Numbered from the stretch's first letter, positions 46,076 through 58,699 are shown. The stretch is DNA of 64,000 nt from Acanthosepion esculentum (GCA_964036315.1 OZ038488.1:62094754-62158753); one strand, 5' to 3'. Made by a program: numbers and translations. Notes: generated by a model not told the origin, from the letters alone.

Positions 46076-46364
46076 CAAAAAATAAATCGCACATTTGCGT
46101 TTCTTCAACACCCACGGAAACAACATGTGGCTTATAATGCAATTATGCAGTAAATGCCTTAAAATGCCCTTAATTTTCACAGCTATATTACACAAAAGCT
46201 TACGAACGAAGACACGCATCGACATTAGAAAGATCAATAACAGTTAGTGGATTTTATAAAGTGTGAGAGAAACATTTCGACTGACAAAAATGCTAACCGT
46301 TCTTTCGTTCAATGAATACAAATATTTCCATATAAGGAAACGACTATATTTCACCCTTAGTAGC

Positions 46365-46580
46365 AGGTTTTGGGAGAGAGCGCTTAAGTTGACATGATCA
46401 GTAGATGAACAAAACCAGTACGCAAACCATCGGTCACGATGATTTATGGCTTCCTGCTGACGCAACTAGTGACGGCTTCCGACAAGTTTCGTCTATCCAA
46501 TTACATTACAAGGCTCGGGGCAACCCAAGTACTTCCAACAGTGGCATACAATGGATTATCTCGCTTAAGTCTAAAGTAAT
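46365..46580 (-). mobile_element. SINE-III partial copy
   Basis: Contains 'ttttgggagagagcgctta', 'cgatgatttatggcttcc' and 'gtgacggcttccgacaag', in SINE-III order. Confidence 0.55.
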
Positions 46581-46589
46581 TTTCTAAGC

Positions 46590-46665
46590 GCGGCTCAGAT
46601 GTGGCACAAGGCCGAAAGTATGCGCCACCCTGTGAGGACCGAACTCACTACTCTATTATTCTGGT
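46590..46665 (-). mobile_element. SINE-II fragment
   Basis: 'agatgtggcacaaggccgaa' is the inverse of the SINE-II 3' end at 47.75 kb. The tRNA-like part is degenerate. Confidence 0.5.
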
Positions 46666-47294
46666 CCTCTCCAGTTTATACTATAAAAATGCCATTTCAT
46701 TGATAAATGTTCTGTGTTGAATTTTGAACTTTGGCTCTCCTGGTCTGAACACTAAAATTCTGATCACACGGCCATATATCCAAAAGATATTTATTAGTGT
46801 ACAAACACAAAATTGTCCATATGTTATTAGGACTTAATGCATTTTATAAAACGGTGTACGAAAGCATGAATACGCTACTAAAAGAATGTGGCGTCAATCG
46901 ACTGAGGACACGTTGCAGTTGCATTCAATAATTAGCTAATATCGTCTCTGAGATACATATAAAAACCATCATTTCTTTCAACTCAACAACTTTGCTCACA
47001 AAGTACAGGTAATGTATTTGGCAACTTATTGTAAATATCTCTCTTGCTATGGAAATATCTGCAATGAATATTATTAAAAATTATGAAACGAAGATTTGAC
47101 CAACCCTTCCACGGATGTCTTTCAAAATAAGGATTGTGAAAGATTATCTTCTTCACAGGGATCATCTCCGTTAATAACATTCAGCTTTTTCAATCCAGTC
47201 ATTGAAGCCCAGTGGATATCCCTATCTTGTGGCAATCCAGTCAATACGTGTTTAATGCACAAAGAGATCAGAGAAATCCGTTTGAAAATTGCAT

Positions 47295-47400
47295 CAAAGC
47301 TTCTTTCTCTTTTATACGCCGTGTCCTTTCAGGGAGTTGGTTATCGTGGCTTTACAAAATTTCCTGTTTTTCTGTTTTTGCTTTTATTGGTCTAAGTAAC
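47295..47400 (-). pseudogene. LINE-B 3' terminal fragment
   Basis: 'cgccgtgtcctttcagg' and 'ggttatcgtggctttacaaa' match the inverse of the LINE-B terminus. Strongly decayed. Confidence 0.4.
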
Positions 47401-47526
47401 TCTTATCACTAAACTATCCAATTTACCCTCAGATAACTACTGCCGTACATTAACTCGAAGCTGTTATAGAGTTTATTCTATTTTCCCCTCGTCGATTTCC
47501 CCCCATAAGCTCTGTGTACGGGCGCA

Positions 47527-47865
47527 ATTCGACGTGGTATAATGGATAGCAAGCATTTCTCGCTAGATTAATTACGACTGAATAGTGAGTTCGATTCTCA
47601 CTGGATGCCCTATACTTTTGACATTGTATCAAATCGACGCTACGCTTAGTAAAACATTAGAGGACTTCGATGTGGTGTAATGGTCAGCAAGCATTTCTCG
47701 CTAAATCAATTACGACTGAATAGTGAGTTCGATTCTCACTGGGCGCCCCATACTTTCGGCCTTGTGCCACATCTAAGCTACGCATATAAAATCATTTCAG
47801 CACTTCGACATGGTTTAATAGTTAGCAAGGCTGCCTCGCTAGATCAATTACGAATGAGTATCAGA
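47527..47865 (+). mobile_element. SINE-II tandem trimer, 138-bp period
   Basis: Three tRNA-like heads start at 47531, 47669 and 47807, exactly 138 bp apart. Each has box-A-like 'gtggtgtaatggtcagcaa' or a variant. The first two have box-B-like 'gtgagttcgattctcac', which forms a 6-bp T-arm-like stem. The end block 'cggccttgtgccacatctaa' is seen in the second unit. The third is degenerate in its 3' half. Confidence 0.75.
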
Positions 47866-48141
47866 ACCGATAATAATGTTGATTCTTCTTTCGATCGCAT
47901 CAAGTAGCTCCAGGAAAATAGCAGGAGCACCGGACCATATATGGCAGCAATATTCCAAGCATGGATGAATGTTAGACTTACAGATATGCAAGATACTCGC
48001 TCGACACAGTGAACCGACTTTCTTAGAGGACGATCTGGTGATGGATTCTTTCCACCTCATGTTCGCTGGGAACGTTAACAGGAGAAGGTGCAATAAGCCA
48101 CTTTCTTGGAGGATAGCATCAGCCATGCTGATGGAAGTCAA
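47866..48141 (-). pseudogene. Jockey/CR1-like LINE RT C-terminal fragment
   Basis: Minus strand frame without stops reads ESITRSSSKKVGSLCRASIL, then IHPCLEYCCHIWSGAPAIF and LLDAIERRINIIIG. This is the post-RT thumb region, homologous to LINE-A at 50.1-50.3 kb. Truncated at both ends. It ends about 60 bp before the Tc1 element. Confidence 0.8.
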
Positions 48142-48204
48142 AGAGTGGTCTCTCAGATAACTGTTTTGATTCGTTTGCTATATATATATATATATATATA
48201 TATA

Positions 48205-49458
48205 CAGCGGTTAGACAAAATAATTGGAACAGGTGCAAATTCCACGCCTATATTTCAAAGACCTATTATACTAAGAACTTTAACTAAAACTTCGTAATTG
48301 CAGGTTATATCTATTGTAAATACGTTTCTTTATCTAATTTACCGTCTTTGTCTTATTTATTTTCAGAATTTAGTAAAATTTAAGCTAAATGCCTGACCTC
48401 TCCGAGTTCGAAAAAGGGCAAATTGTTGTAGCTCGCATGGCAGGAGACTCGATCCCTAAGGTTGCTGAACTATTTGGTTTTTCAAGAGCTACCATATCAA
48501 AAACTGTGACGCAATTCGAGAAACAGGGCAAAACCTCTAGCAACCGTAGCAATTCGGGCTGGACTTGCAAACATACTGACAGGGACTGACGTGCATTGAA
48601 ACGCAACATGGCAAAAAAGTACTGAGGCCAAAGTGACTACTGAGTTGAATAATAATCTGAATAGTCCAGTTTCTATTAAAACTGTTCGTCGTGAGCTCCA
48701 TAAGTTGCATATCATGGAAGAGCCGCCGTAAGGAAAACTCTTCTCATCGCAACTTTCAGTAGAGGTCAAAATAATGCAGAGATCACAATCCCTGGTCTGC
48801 AGACCAATGGAAGCAAGTCATATTCTCAGACGAATCCAGTTTTTCTCTTTTCCCAACTTCAGGGCGTGTTTATGTGTGGAGGCAGCCCAAAGTAGCTTAC
48901 AACCCTGACTGCCTACTTCCAGCAGTGAAGCATGGAGGTGGATCAGTGATAGTCTGTGCCGTATATCATGGAAATGTATCGGTCCAATAGTTGCCCTGCA
49001 TGGTAGAATCAACAGCAAAGATTACCTGAACATTTTGGGACATCATGTTCATCCAATGGCCCTGACTTTATTCCCTTATGGTGACTGCATCTTCCAAATG
49101 CGATAATGCTCCAATAAATATCGCTCGAGTGGTTAAGAATTGGTATGAAGAGCATGAAAGTGAGCTAGAACACATGGAGTGGCCTCCCAATCTCCAGATA
49201 TCAATATTATTGAACATTTGTGGTGCATTTTGGAGCGACAAGTTAGGAGCTGTTATCCTCCACCGTCGTGTCTTAAAGAGCTGGAGCAGCTGTTAATGGA
49301 AGAATGGCTGACAATTCATCTGGATGAAGTCAGGAAGCTGTATGATTCCATTCATAGTTGTATTAAAGCTGTATGTGAGGCTAAAGGAGGACCAACTCCA
49401 TATTAAATAAATTTTCTTTGAATTTAATAAGTGTTTCAATTATATTGTTCAACACCTG
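48205..49458 (+). mobile_element. Tc1-like DNA transposon, near full length
   Basis: The 1254-bp element has about 30-bp terminal inverted repeats (left CAGCGGTTAGACAAAATAAT, right inverse of CAGGTGTTGAACAATATAAT). It sits in TA dinucleotides, with (TA)n on both sides (48178-48204 and 49459-49492). Contains one broken transposase gene. Size and structure fit the Tc1 group. Confidence 0.85.
48389..49406 (+). pseudogene. Tc1-like transposase, inactivated
   Basis: Begins MPDLSEFEKGQIVVARMAGD with a helix-turn-helix (SIPKVAELFGFSRATISK) and stops first at codon 67. Later frames retain the catalytic IFSDESSFSLF block (near 48818-48850), SGRVYVWRQPK, KHGGGSVIVC, NEEHESELEHMEWP-like sequence, and SPDINIIEHLWCILERQVRS (near 49185-49245), which carries the final acidic residue. 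The frame ends GGPTPY at TAA 49404-49406. Several frameshifts and a deletion near 48730-48790 make it non-functional. The family length is about 340 residues. Confidence 0.85.
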
Positions 49459-49491
<33 letters not shown>

Positions 49492-49496
<5 letters not shown>

Positions 49497-49710
49497 AAGC
49501 GTATCACCCCAAGCAAGGCTGGAGGCCACTATCACGCAAGGGCTTATAGAAGGGTTGGAGGAAGAGCAGATAGGAGTGGTAAAGGAGAGGATGTGGAGAA
49601 AGAGAAAGACAGTGGATCGATCAAGGCCAGAGGGTTACAGAAGATTTGGAGCAAAAGCAGATAGGAATGAAAGGTGAAAGGATGTGGAGAAGGGAAGTGG
49701 ATAGATCAAG
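49492..49710 (-). other. LINE-A 3' UTR
   Basis: Follows the stop codon of LINE-A on the minus strand and ends 'cttggggtgatacgctta'. A near-identical copy lies at 18731-18860. It starts right at the (TA)n next to the Tc1 element. Confidence 0.75.
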
Positions 49711-50473
49711 TCAACTGGAGATGTCGATTGACGTTACACTTAAATAGTTGGAGATTGTATTTGTCAGGCAAACAGGAATAGGGAAGGGAGTTCCACAGGC
49801 GAGATGTGCGAGACATGAAGCTATTGGAGTAGAAGAGACGTCTACATCTAACAGTTTCAACGGTGAAGGGGTGGGAACGGGATGCCAGCCTCGTAGGACG
49901 TTTAAATTCATGAGGCCTAGGGACAAGCGAAAGCAGCTCCTCGGAGCAATTACCCTGAAAGTATTTGTAAAAAAACACAGCGAGGCAACATCGCGTCTGT
50001 GAGAGAGCGACTGCAGACGAGATGACAGATCAGGGCCAATCACATTGCATATCCGTCTCTGGATCTTATCAAGAACCCTGAGGCAAACAGCAGGAGCTCC
50101 AGACCATATATGGCAGCAATACTCCATGCAAGGGCGAATGGTCGATTTATAGACTTGGAGGATCGATTCCGAGGAGAAAAATTTCCTGGCTCGGCACAGG
50201 GAACCAACTTTCCTTGCGGTGGATGATGCAACTGACTCGATGTATTTGTTCCATCTCAGATCAGCGGCCAGCGTGAGACCGAGCAGCCGCAGAGAGGAGC
50301 TCCCGAGAAGTTGGTCTTCAGACATTCTAATGGGATGCAGGGATGGATCCTTGTGGTAGTTAATAGAGAGCAGTTTTGTTTTAGAGGCGTTAAAGTTAAC
50401 CATCCATTTCTTGCCCCAGTTCACAACCGATTGGAGGTCCTTTTCTATTTGAACTCCCAGGTTAACTTTGTCA

Positions 50474-50475
<2 letters not shown>
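49711..50475 (-). CDS. LINE-A reverse transcriptase C-terminal half (5'-truncated)
   Basis: Longest recognisable coding stretch in the window: 254 codons open without a stop, from 50475 to the stop at 49711. Blocks in order: ADKVNLGVQIEKDLQ, VNWGKKWMVNFNASKTKLLS (the RT block after the catalytic YADD, whose last residues 'AD' are at the truncation), LGLTLAADLRWNKYIESVAS, GSLCRARKFFSSESILQVYK, RPCMEYCCHIWSGAP, LDKIQRRICNVIGPDLSSRL, QSLSHRRDVASLCFF, and SNSFMSRTSRLWNSLP in an overlapping frame near 49790-49850. This is the thumb/C-terminal part of a Jockey/CR1-type non-LTR retrotransposon. Truncation falls exactly at a (TA)n. The open frame suggests recent insertion. Confidence 0.85.
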
Positions 50476-51300
<825 letters not shown>

Positions 51301-51309
51301 TTCATTCTA

Positions 51310-52370
51310 TCTATATGTCTCTCACTTGTTCATTATATATGTTCAATATTCTGTTCCTTTCTCTCGATATCCAACTCCGTGTGTTTGTCTGTTTATTTTT
51401 TAATAAATGACAATTTAAAATTTTTGCACAGTCTTAATATTATCAAATTATCTCATGCGAGTATATTAACCCTTTCCACCATTTTTATAGCTCTTCGGTT
51501 TTCTTTCCATCGGGGATTATTTCGCAAAGACGTCCATTAAAATGCGCTCAAGAATACTTTTTTTTTATATACATCAGTAGGATTTTTTTTTGTTTTCCAA
51601 AATTCCGTCTTGATTTTCTCCTTTAAAGCCTAGTGGATAATAACATCACGTGGTTATCAATTCACTACGTGGTTCATTCGCAAACGGATACGGTAAATCT
51701 GTTTTTGTATTGGTTCAAAGTTTATTTAAGTGAATGCTTTTCGAGACATGAAAATTGGCCACCAATTCTCTATGTAGAAATGTAACCGTCTCTGACACGA
51801 TGACATTGTGCTGATTACAATCACTGAAAAATCTGCCAGAAATCCAAGACCAGATAACAGATGAAAGCGAAACGAATCGATTAACCTTCAATTCTAAAAA
51901 GACAGTTAGTAAGAAAGAGAGCCCAAGACACGAAATCTGAATTGCAGATGTAAAAATCAAGCATGTACAAAGAAAATAACTACAGCTTAGTCTATTCATT
52001 CCGGCACCCTTGGAACCAAGTCACTGCCGAACCACAGTGAATACTGGATGAAAGATATCACTAACTAAAAATTCTCTAAGTAAGCATAATCTTGCTAGTT
52101 CATTCTACATATATATTGCTGTGTTATCAAAGGTAAATGCTAAAATATTGTTTACCCCCCCAACACCCCAAAAAAGACAAAAAAAACAAAAAAAACAAAT
52201 ACATACTAGCATGAATATTTTGCAGTAAGGTTTACTCTTTAGAAGGCCCAGGGACACTCAAGATAGAGGATTACGTTTAGAAGCAATTTATACGAATGGG
52301 AGTCTGGTAAATATGCAGCTATATATAAAAAAAATTAGTTAGATCGTATCACCAAAACACTCTGCTGCTG
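51310..52370. other. Intergenic sequence
   Basis: No gene or repeat recognised. Short A-rich and T-rich runs only. Confidence 0.5.
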
Positions 52371-52371
52371 T

Positions 52372-52424
52372 TGAAATTTTGTTTGCTCAGCAGCTACATT
52401 CGTAGCTGCTGAACAAACAAAATT
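52372..52424. repeat. Hairpin-forming inverted repeat
   Basis: Arms 'aattttgtttgctcagcag' and 'ctgctgaacaaacaaaatt' with a loop of about 6 bases between 'cagcta' and 'tagctg'. One mismatch. Confidence 0.9.
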
Positions 52425-52757
52425 TGGCTGATTCACAGAAACACCGGACTATAAGAGTTATCGAATCACAAAATCCGGATTAAAGATGTCAGACTGTATC
52501 GGGAAAATGTCATAAATTTGACAGAGAGAACAAATAGAAAATTGAAAACGCGAAAGATGCGTTCCATCATATAAGAAGGTCTCGACACTGGCATGCCATC
52601 ATCGTAGAAAATGTAGGTAGCTGTCGAAGGAGCACTTTATGTGATATTTCTTTACAGAACCGACAAAATAGAAGTCAATAATAATGCCTTAGATTCGAAA
52701 TTTATCATGACAGAAGCCATTTGCCTCGCAAAGTTAATATTTCTTCACAAACATCCC

Positions 52758-52761
<4 letters not shown>

Positions 52762-52826
<65 letters not shown>

Positions 52827-52860
52827 TATATATAGATATAGATATATATATATATATATA
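52762..52860. repeat. (TA)n microsatellite
   Basis: TA with three GATA interruptions near its right end. Confidence 0.97.
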
Positions 52861-52863
52861 TGG

Positions 52864-52935
52864 CATGAATCATTCATACAAAAAACAGATATTGAAGTTA
52901 ACTTCAATATGTGTTTTTGTATGAATGATTCATGT
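52864..52935. repeat. 72-bp palindrome
   Basis: Near-perfect palindrome with no loop, centred on 'gaagttaacttc' at 52899/52900. Arms start 'catgaatcattcatacaaaa'. One arm resembles 26245-26275. Confidence 0.9.
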
Positions 52936-52965
52936 CATGTAAATTGAACTGCACCATATACTTGT

Positions 52966-53216
<251 letters not shown>

Positions 53217-53328
53217 TTTAAAAATACATATGTTCTGTTATAATAAATACATCGGGCTCTCTGTGGATCAGTTTTGATAATTAATATTACTAAGATCCAC
53301 CCGGATTATATATCAACGGATCGATTAC

Positions 53329-53550
<222 letters not shown>

Positions 53551-53924
53551 GCTATGTCAGGGATTACTTCCCGATGTTCAGAGTAAGACGAAAAACTGAT
53601 TCACATTTTGGGAGTAATCACGTTTAGTAAACACGTTTAGTATAGCCTTAAACATCTAAGAAATTAGATCCACATCCTACAATTCTGGAATCTTGCCAGA
53701 TAGCAGAATATCGTGAGAGGCACTAGATTTCGAATCAACCAGATCTTGACAGCTGATCTCTACTATGATCTAACTCTAACATCTCAGTCGGGGAAACACT
53801 GACTGGTTACATTCAATGCCTCGAAACTAGTTACATTCTATAATTGACCATCGAAACCCGAACTCTCACCATCCATGATGAATGACTGCTCCCTTAGGTA
53901 GGCCACGTGCCTTTATTGTTCCTT

Positions 53925-54349
53925 AAACTCACTGCTGACCTCAAGTACGATCCCTTGCTAAAGACGCAGGTAAAATGGTCGGTTACCTGTACCGCTCTAA
54001 TAAGTACCTGATTCCTCCTGCTATCTTCTATATTTACAAGAGCCAGATCTGGCCTAAAATGGAGTACTGCTGTCATTTACGGGTGGCTCAGTTTTCAAAT
54101 TCCAGTTTTGATAGCGTCAAAAAGCAAAGCTCTCGCTGATCCATCCCTATTTCCATGGAAATTTTCAGACGATTTACACTCTAAAGGTCCATCATTTTTA
54201 ACCTTCATGACTAAGACCCGCCATACCACGCAATTTGTAGCGAACCACCGCCATTCCTTTCGTATTCCATTGGTAAGTTCCACTCAAGTAGCCTCTTCCT
54301 GCGAAACGCTGCTGTGTGAAACAGAGACTCAAGAGGATGCTTGCCGATT
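53925..54349 (+). pseudogene. LINE-C RT C-terminal region, left part
   Basis: Blocks LTADLKYD, KMVGYLYRSNKYLIPPAIFY, SQIWPKMEYCCHL and FDSVKKQ occur in shifting frames, then 'tgactaagacccgccatacc' and 'gtaagttccactcaa', matching the 59.4 kb LINE-C copy. Interrupted at 54350 by another LINE end and resumed at 54587. Confidence 0.75.
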
Positions 54350-54358
54350 CAATATAGT

Positions 54359-54577
54359 CATCATCATCTACCTTCCTATGGTTGTTCGGAACTCCATTGA
54401 CAATCGCTTTCCACACTGCTCGGTCCTGCACTGCTGTCCTCAGATCCCCAATGTCCAACCCTGAGTCCCGAGCTAAGGTGTCTTGGAAAGACAATTTTCG
54501 TGAGAAGCTACTTCCAGAAGGGTGCCATAGGAGTAAGGATGAGACCATTTCTCTGTTTACTAGGTGGCAGTGGCCGG
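54359..54577 (-). mobile_element. LINE 3' end inserted into LINE-C
   Basis: Minus strand reads FQDTLARDSGLDIGDLRTAV, QDRAVWKAIVNGVPNN and a GATGATGAT tail, the C-terminus and simple-repeat tail of another LINE type. It is flanked by CAATATAGT (54350-54358) and CAGTATAGT (54578-54586), a 9-bp target duplication with one change. Confidence 0.75.
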
Positions 54578-54586
54578 CAGTATAGT

Positions 54587-54715
54587 GTTAGCTTGTCTGG
54601 GGTTAAACGTAAATCTTCCCCACATCTGCATAAACTGTACCTCTTACTCTGTAACGCTCTACTTCAAGTGGCTCTCGGGCCTTGTACAGAGTGAAAATCG
54701 CTCTAAAAATGTTTT
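54587..54715 (+). pseudogene. LINE-C, right part after the insertion
   Basis: 'tggggttaaacgtaaatct' and 'ctcgggccttgtacagag' match 59.80-59.91 kb, completing the LINE-C 3' end interrupted at 54350. Confidence 0.7.
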
Positions 54716-55119
54716 TTATGGAAATAAAATGGGTTTTATGTAAGTAAAGAAAGTTTTTAAGACCTCTGATTGTTGTAACTGGAGAAGTGAATTATATAAA
54801 AGCCTCGTTCGTGTGGTTCCGTTTTCAGGCAGCATCTCCCTATTATATTAAAAGCTATAGTGCCAACGAGCCCAAAGGAACGATCTATGTTTTTTTGTTT
54901 CTACAGATAGGATATTTTTTACGCTTCCATTTTCAAAAGCGTTGTGTCTGTAGCTACAGAAACGAAAAGTTGCAGAATGTTTTTTACAAAAGAATGACAT
55001 GATATATATGTGATCTTCCAAATATTTACCCTGTAGTTCAGCAAACTTGGCACAAAATGTCCGATCTTTTAATACCTTCCAAACCATAGTGATGCTGGAT
55101 CACTGAAATACTGATTTGG

Positions 55120-55315
55120 GAAATGGGTCAAATCAACACTATTTTAGCATCAGATTCTATTGGCAAGAAGAAAGTTAGAGTCGTCTTCCTAAGAGCGGCT
55201 ACTCTGTGGTACAAACTCCCTAGTAGATGCTTTCCAGAACATTATACTCTTAACCGCTTCATACCTGTGGTCACTCGTTATCCATCCAACATATTCTCAT
55301 AGTCTTCACTTTTTA
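55120..55315 (+). pseudogene. LINE C-terminal fragment
   Basis: Reads FLRAATLWYKLPSRCFPEHY followed by TLNRFIPVVTRYPSN, equivalent to 'FLPRTARLWNSLPSGCFP..YNLNLFKSKVNRYL' of Jockey/CR1-type tails. Confidence 0.65.
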
Positions 55316-55584
55316 CTTCCGTATTTTAAGTTCAATAATCTTCATTCAATAAAACTAAATTGAGTGGCACTTGAGCCTTGTAGCTCTTGAAAATTAAAGA
55401 CAAAATTATCAATGAATTATAATAAATTATAATGCGCTCATGGGTGAATCTGAACTCAAATTAGAAAATCAATAAGCGATTCTCAGTGTAAAAATGATTA
55501 CAAATATAATTGCTATAATATTCACCAACATCTTCAAAGGAATCATTATTAGTCAAAGATCCAGCATAAAGAATACGTCACTCA

Positions 55585-55983
55585 TTGGCTAGCTGCATTA
55601 GTCAAACAAGTGTGGGTTTAGACGCGGAGTGGTTTCGTTTCTCAAGACGATTTGCAAAAGTGCCATATTTCTGTGACTGGAGACGGGTGCGCAGATCCAG
55701 TTGCAGATTGAGTATAGAACACCGTCTGTCGAGGATAAAAAGCAGACGCCTTCCTGTATCTCTCGTGGCTTGCCTCGAGATGCTGCGTACGGCAATGTAC
55801 TCGGAAGTTGCATGCTGCCATCAAATACATTCTGCACGACTTGGAGCGGTCAGTAGCACTAGGACTCGAGTTCAGGAAGTCAAGTGCTTGGCCGACATCA
55901 GATTCGTATCGAAAAAACACCAAGGTATTTGCGCAAAATAAATTATAATGGAAAAAGAAAAATTGTGCTGAGAAATATAACAC
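55585..55983. other. Unrecognised open region on both strands
   Basis: A plus frame of 118 codons (55585-55941) overlaps a minus frame of 113 codons (55642-55983). Composition is GC-richer than the neighbourhood and free of simple repeats. Neither protein resembles a family I know. Could be a host exon, an unknown transposon or chance. Confidence 0.25.
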
Positions 55984-55989
55984 GGAGTT

Positions 55990-56235
55990 GAGGAACCACT
56001 AGCACAAAAATTATCTGAAAGGGTGTTCTCTGCGTTTCATCACTTGATAGAGAATAGACTGATAAAGTTTTGAAGCATAGAAATTTCTGTGCCGCGATGG
56101 AATCATATTTTTAAATAAGAAAATAATTATAATATTATGCTCTAGTGTTTGTATCGAGCACTGTTTCTTTAAACTGTTAAAACTAAAAATAATTGCTAAG
56201 AACAGCGGATTCTAAATCTTACAGTTTTTCTTATT
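55990..56235. repeat. Unknown interspersed repeat fragment
   Basis: 'ctgtgccgcgatggaatcat' occurs inverted at 39.83 kb, and 'aagaacagcggattctaaat' is a diverged inverse of the 26.37/56.93 kb repeat. Confidence 0.45.
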
Positions 56236-56244
56236 ATTTTAATA

Positions 56245-56271
<27 letters not shown>

Positions 56272-56275
<4 letters not shown>

Positions 56276-56392
56276 AAAAGACAAAACAAAATCCGAATAT
56301 GCAAGTTTACAAAATTAAAGTTGTTTCACAGTAAAACAACATTAAAACAGTAAACTTGCATATTTGCATTTTGTTTTGTCTTTTCAATATTT
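56272..56392. repeat. Inverted repeat, about 120 bp
   Basis: Outer arms 'gaaaagacaaaacaaaat' / 'attttgttttgtcttttc' with 'tatgcaagtttac' / 'gtaaacttgcata', and a further inner pair 'gttgttt' / 'aaacaac'. Confidence 0.9.
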
Positions 56393-56429
56393 TTCATCAT
56401 ACCGTCGGATCTACATCCACATATTTGCT

Positions 56430-56507
<78 letters not shown>
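56430..56507. repeat. (TA)n microsatellite
   Basis: About 75 bp of TA. Confidence 0.98.
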
Positions 56508-56509
<2 letters not shown>

Positions 56510-56596
56510 TATAGGATTGGTGTATACGGAATAAATTCCAATAATCAACAAATACTATTCTTAAAAGTGTGCTCAATACAGAGTAGAGCAAATATA

Positions 56597-57165
<569 letters not shown>

Positions 57166-57382
57166 TTATTAAAGGCACGGCAAAGATTCATAATTGAGGG
57201 TTTCCAAGGATACCGAGAAATTCATTCATCTAGACAAGGGGTGGTAGGGGGTTCAATTTTTTAATTTTCGTTGTATCAGTTAATAGTTACATTCGAAAGC
57301 GGGGTTATGTTTAGGGATGGGTAGGGATGTATTTTTCAACAAATTCTGACATCCGTGAAATGCAGGTCGTCTGTTTTTTTTG

Positions 57383-57387
<5 letters not shown>

Positions 57388-57452
<65 letters not shown>
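57388..57452. repeat. (TA)n microsatellite
   Basis: About 64 bp of TA. AT-rich DNA with degenerate TCTA motifs follows to 57780. Confidence 0.98.
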
Positions 57453-57455
<3 letters not shown>

Positions 57456-57862
57456 TGCGCGTTGACTGCTGGTGGTAATAATCAAACAGTGCCGGGTGTA
57501 AACTAACGACCGGCGCATGTATAACGTTGTCTTCCGAATATTTCGGGAAATTGAAGGAGCAAAATCAAGCGCAAACTTCATATTGTATGGACAGTTGACG
57601 CAAAACTATTGATTTATCTGTCGGTTTCATTTATATCAATCTATCAAAATGTCTTCATATCTGTCTTTCAATTAATCAATCTTTCCTTATGAATATACCT
57701 ATCAATCGATATCACTTTGGTCGTAACTATCTATCTGCTTATATCTATCGCTCGCTCGAACTATATTTTTAATTTTGCGCATGCGCACTCTTTCTATTTG
57801 ATTTTGTCGACTGCATAGCATAGCAGGATCGTTTGGGCACCGTATCTGTAGAAAAGATCACC

Positions 57863-58690
57863 ATGACTCAATTCACTCTGCCAGAAATTTGGAAACACCA
57901 CACTGTACTGCTTGGCATCCGCACCGGAAGTTTCAGCCCGAACATTTCAGAATCTTTGGGTGTCAATTTGAGGACAGTGCAGATGGTTCGAAAAAGTGTT
58001 GGATGATATATCCAGTGAATATCATGGTGTTTGAAGTGATCACTAGAGAATGGCAAAGTTTTGCCTCCATTCATCTTTCCACAAGGCCTCAGTCTCAACA
58101 CTTTTAAACTTCTCGATCCACTCATACCCACTTCTACGCCTTAGCTCACTGTCGCCGTGTTGTGTTAAAAACCTCCGTTGAATTGAATTCAGCCCCTGAC
58201 ACACCTTTCGACCAAAGAAATCGGAACACTCCTCTTTGTGCCTCCTTGGTGCACACTGCTAGCAGAGCGGTCGTTTTTGCACTGTAACAGCAGCAAGAAA
58301 CCTAGCGCGATCACGTGACCACAATAATACCAACTATAAGTACGCATTAGCAGTGTAGTGCTGCTCTAGATCAAGAGGGTGATTGGCTGGAAGAACAGAT
58401 GCCTGGCAATAGGACACTGCCTCATGCCACATATGCAATAGAACCCAGTCATGACTGTCAGACAATTTCTGCGACCACATCACCCCTTACACCTGGTCAC
58501 CTAACGCCGCAGACTGCATCTCCTTAATTTTTATGTGCGGGGTGCAGTTGAGTAAGAGACCAATAAAACTTCTTTTAACACCAAAGATAAAATGAAGTCA
58601 ATGATTATGGCATCATTCATAAATTTAAACAAGGAGACCGTTTAGAAAAAAACATGCAGGAGATTCCGAAGCCGTCGGGGGGGGGGGGCC
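57863..58690 (+). pseudogene. Mariner-like transposase, internally deleted
   Basis: Starts with a helix-turn-helix segment reading SPNISESLGVNLRTVQMVRK (57933-57993). It then jumps to the catalytic half: MVFEVITREWQSF or, shifted, ENGKVLPPFIFPQGLSLNT (58047-58105). Later come FCDHITPYTW, HLLNFYVRGAVE near the third acidic residue, TNKTSFNTKDKMKS and ASFINLNKETV (58470-58660). The order and spacing match a mariner-type DDE/D protein, but the middle and the frames are lost. A poly-G run (58677-58688) follows. Confidence 0.7.
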
Positions 58691-58699
58691 ATGGTTGAA

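Noticed and set aside
47531..47605. A functional tRNA gene
   Set aside because: A- and B-box-like motifs are present, but no paired acceptor stem or anticodon arm could be drawn, and the unit is repeated as a SINE.
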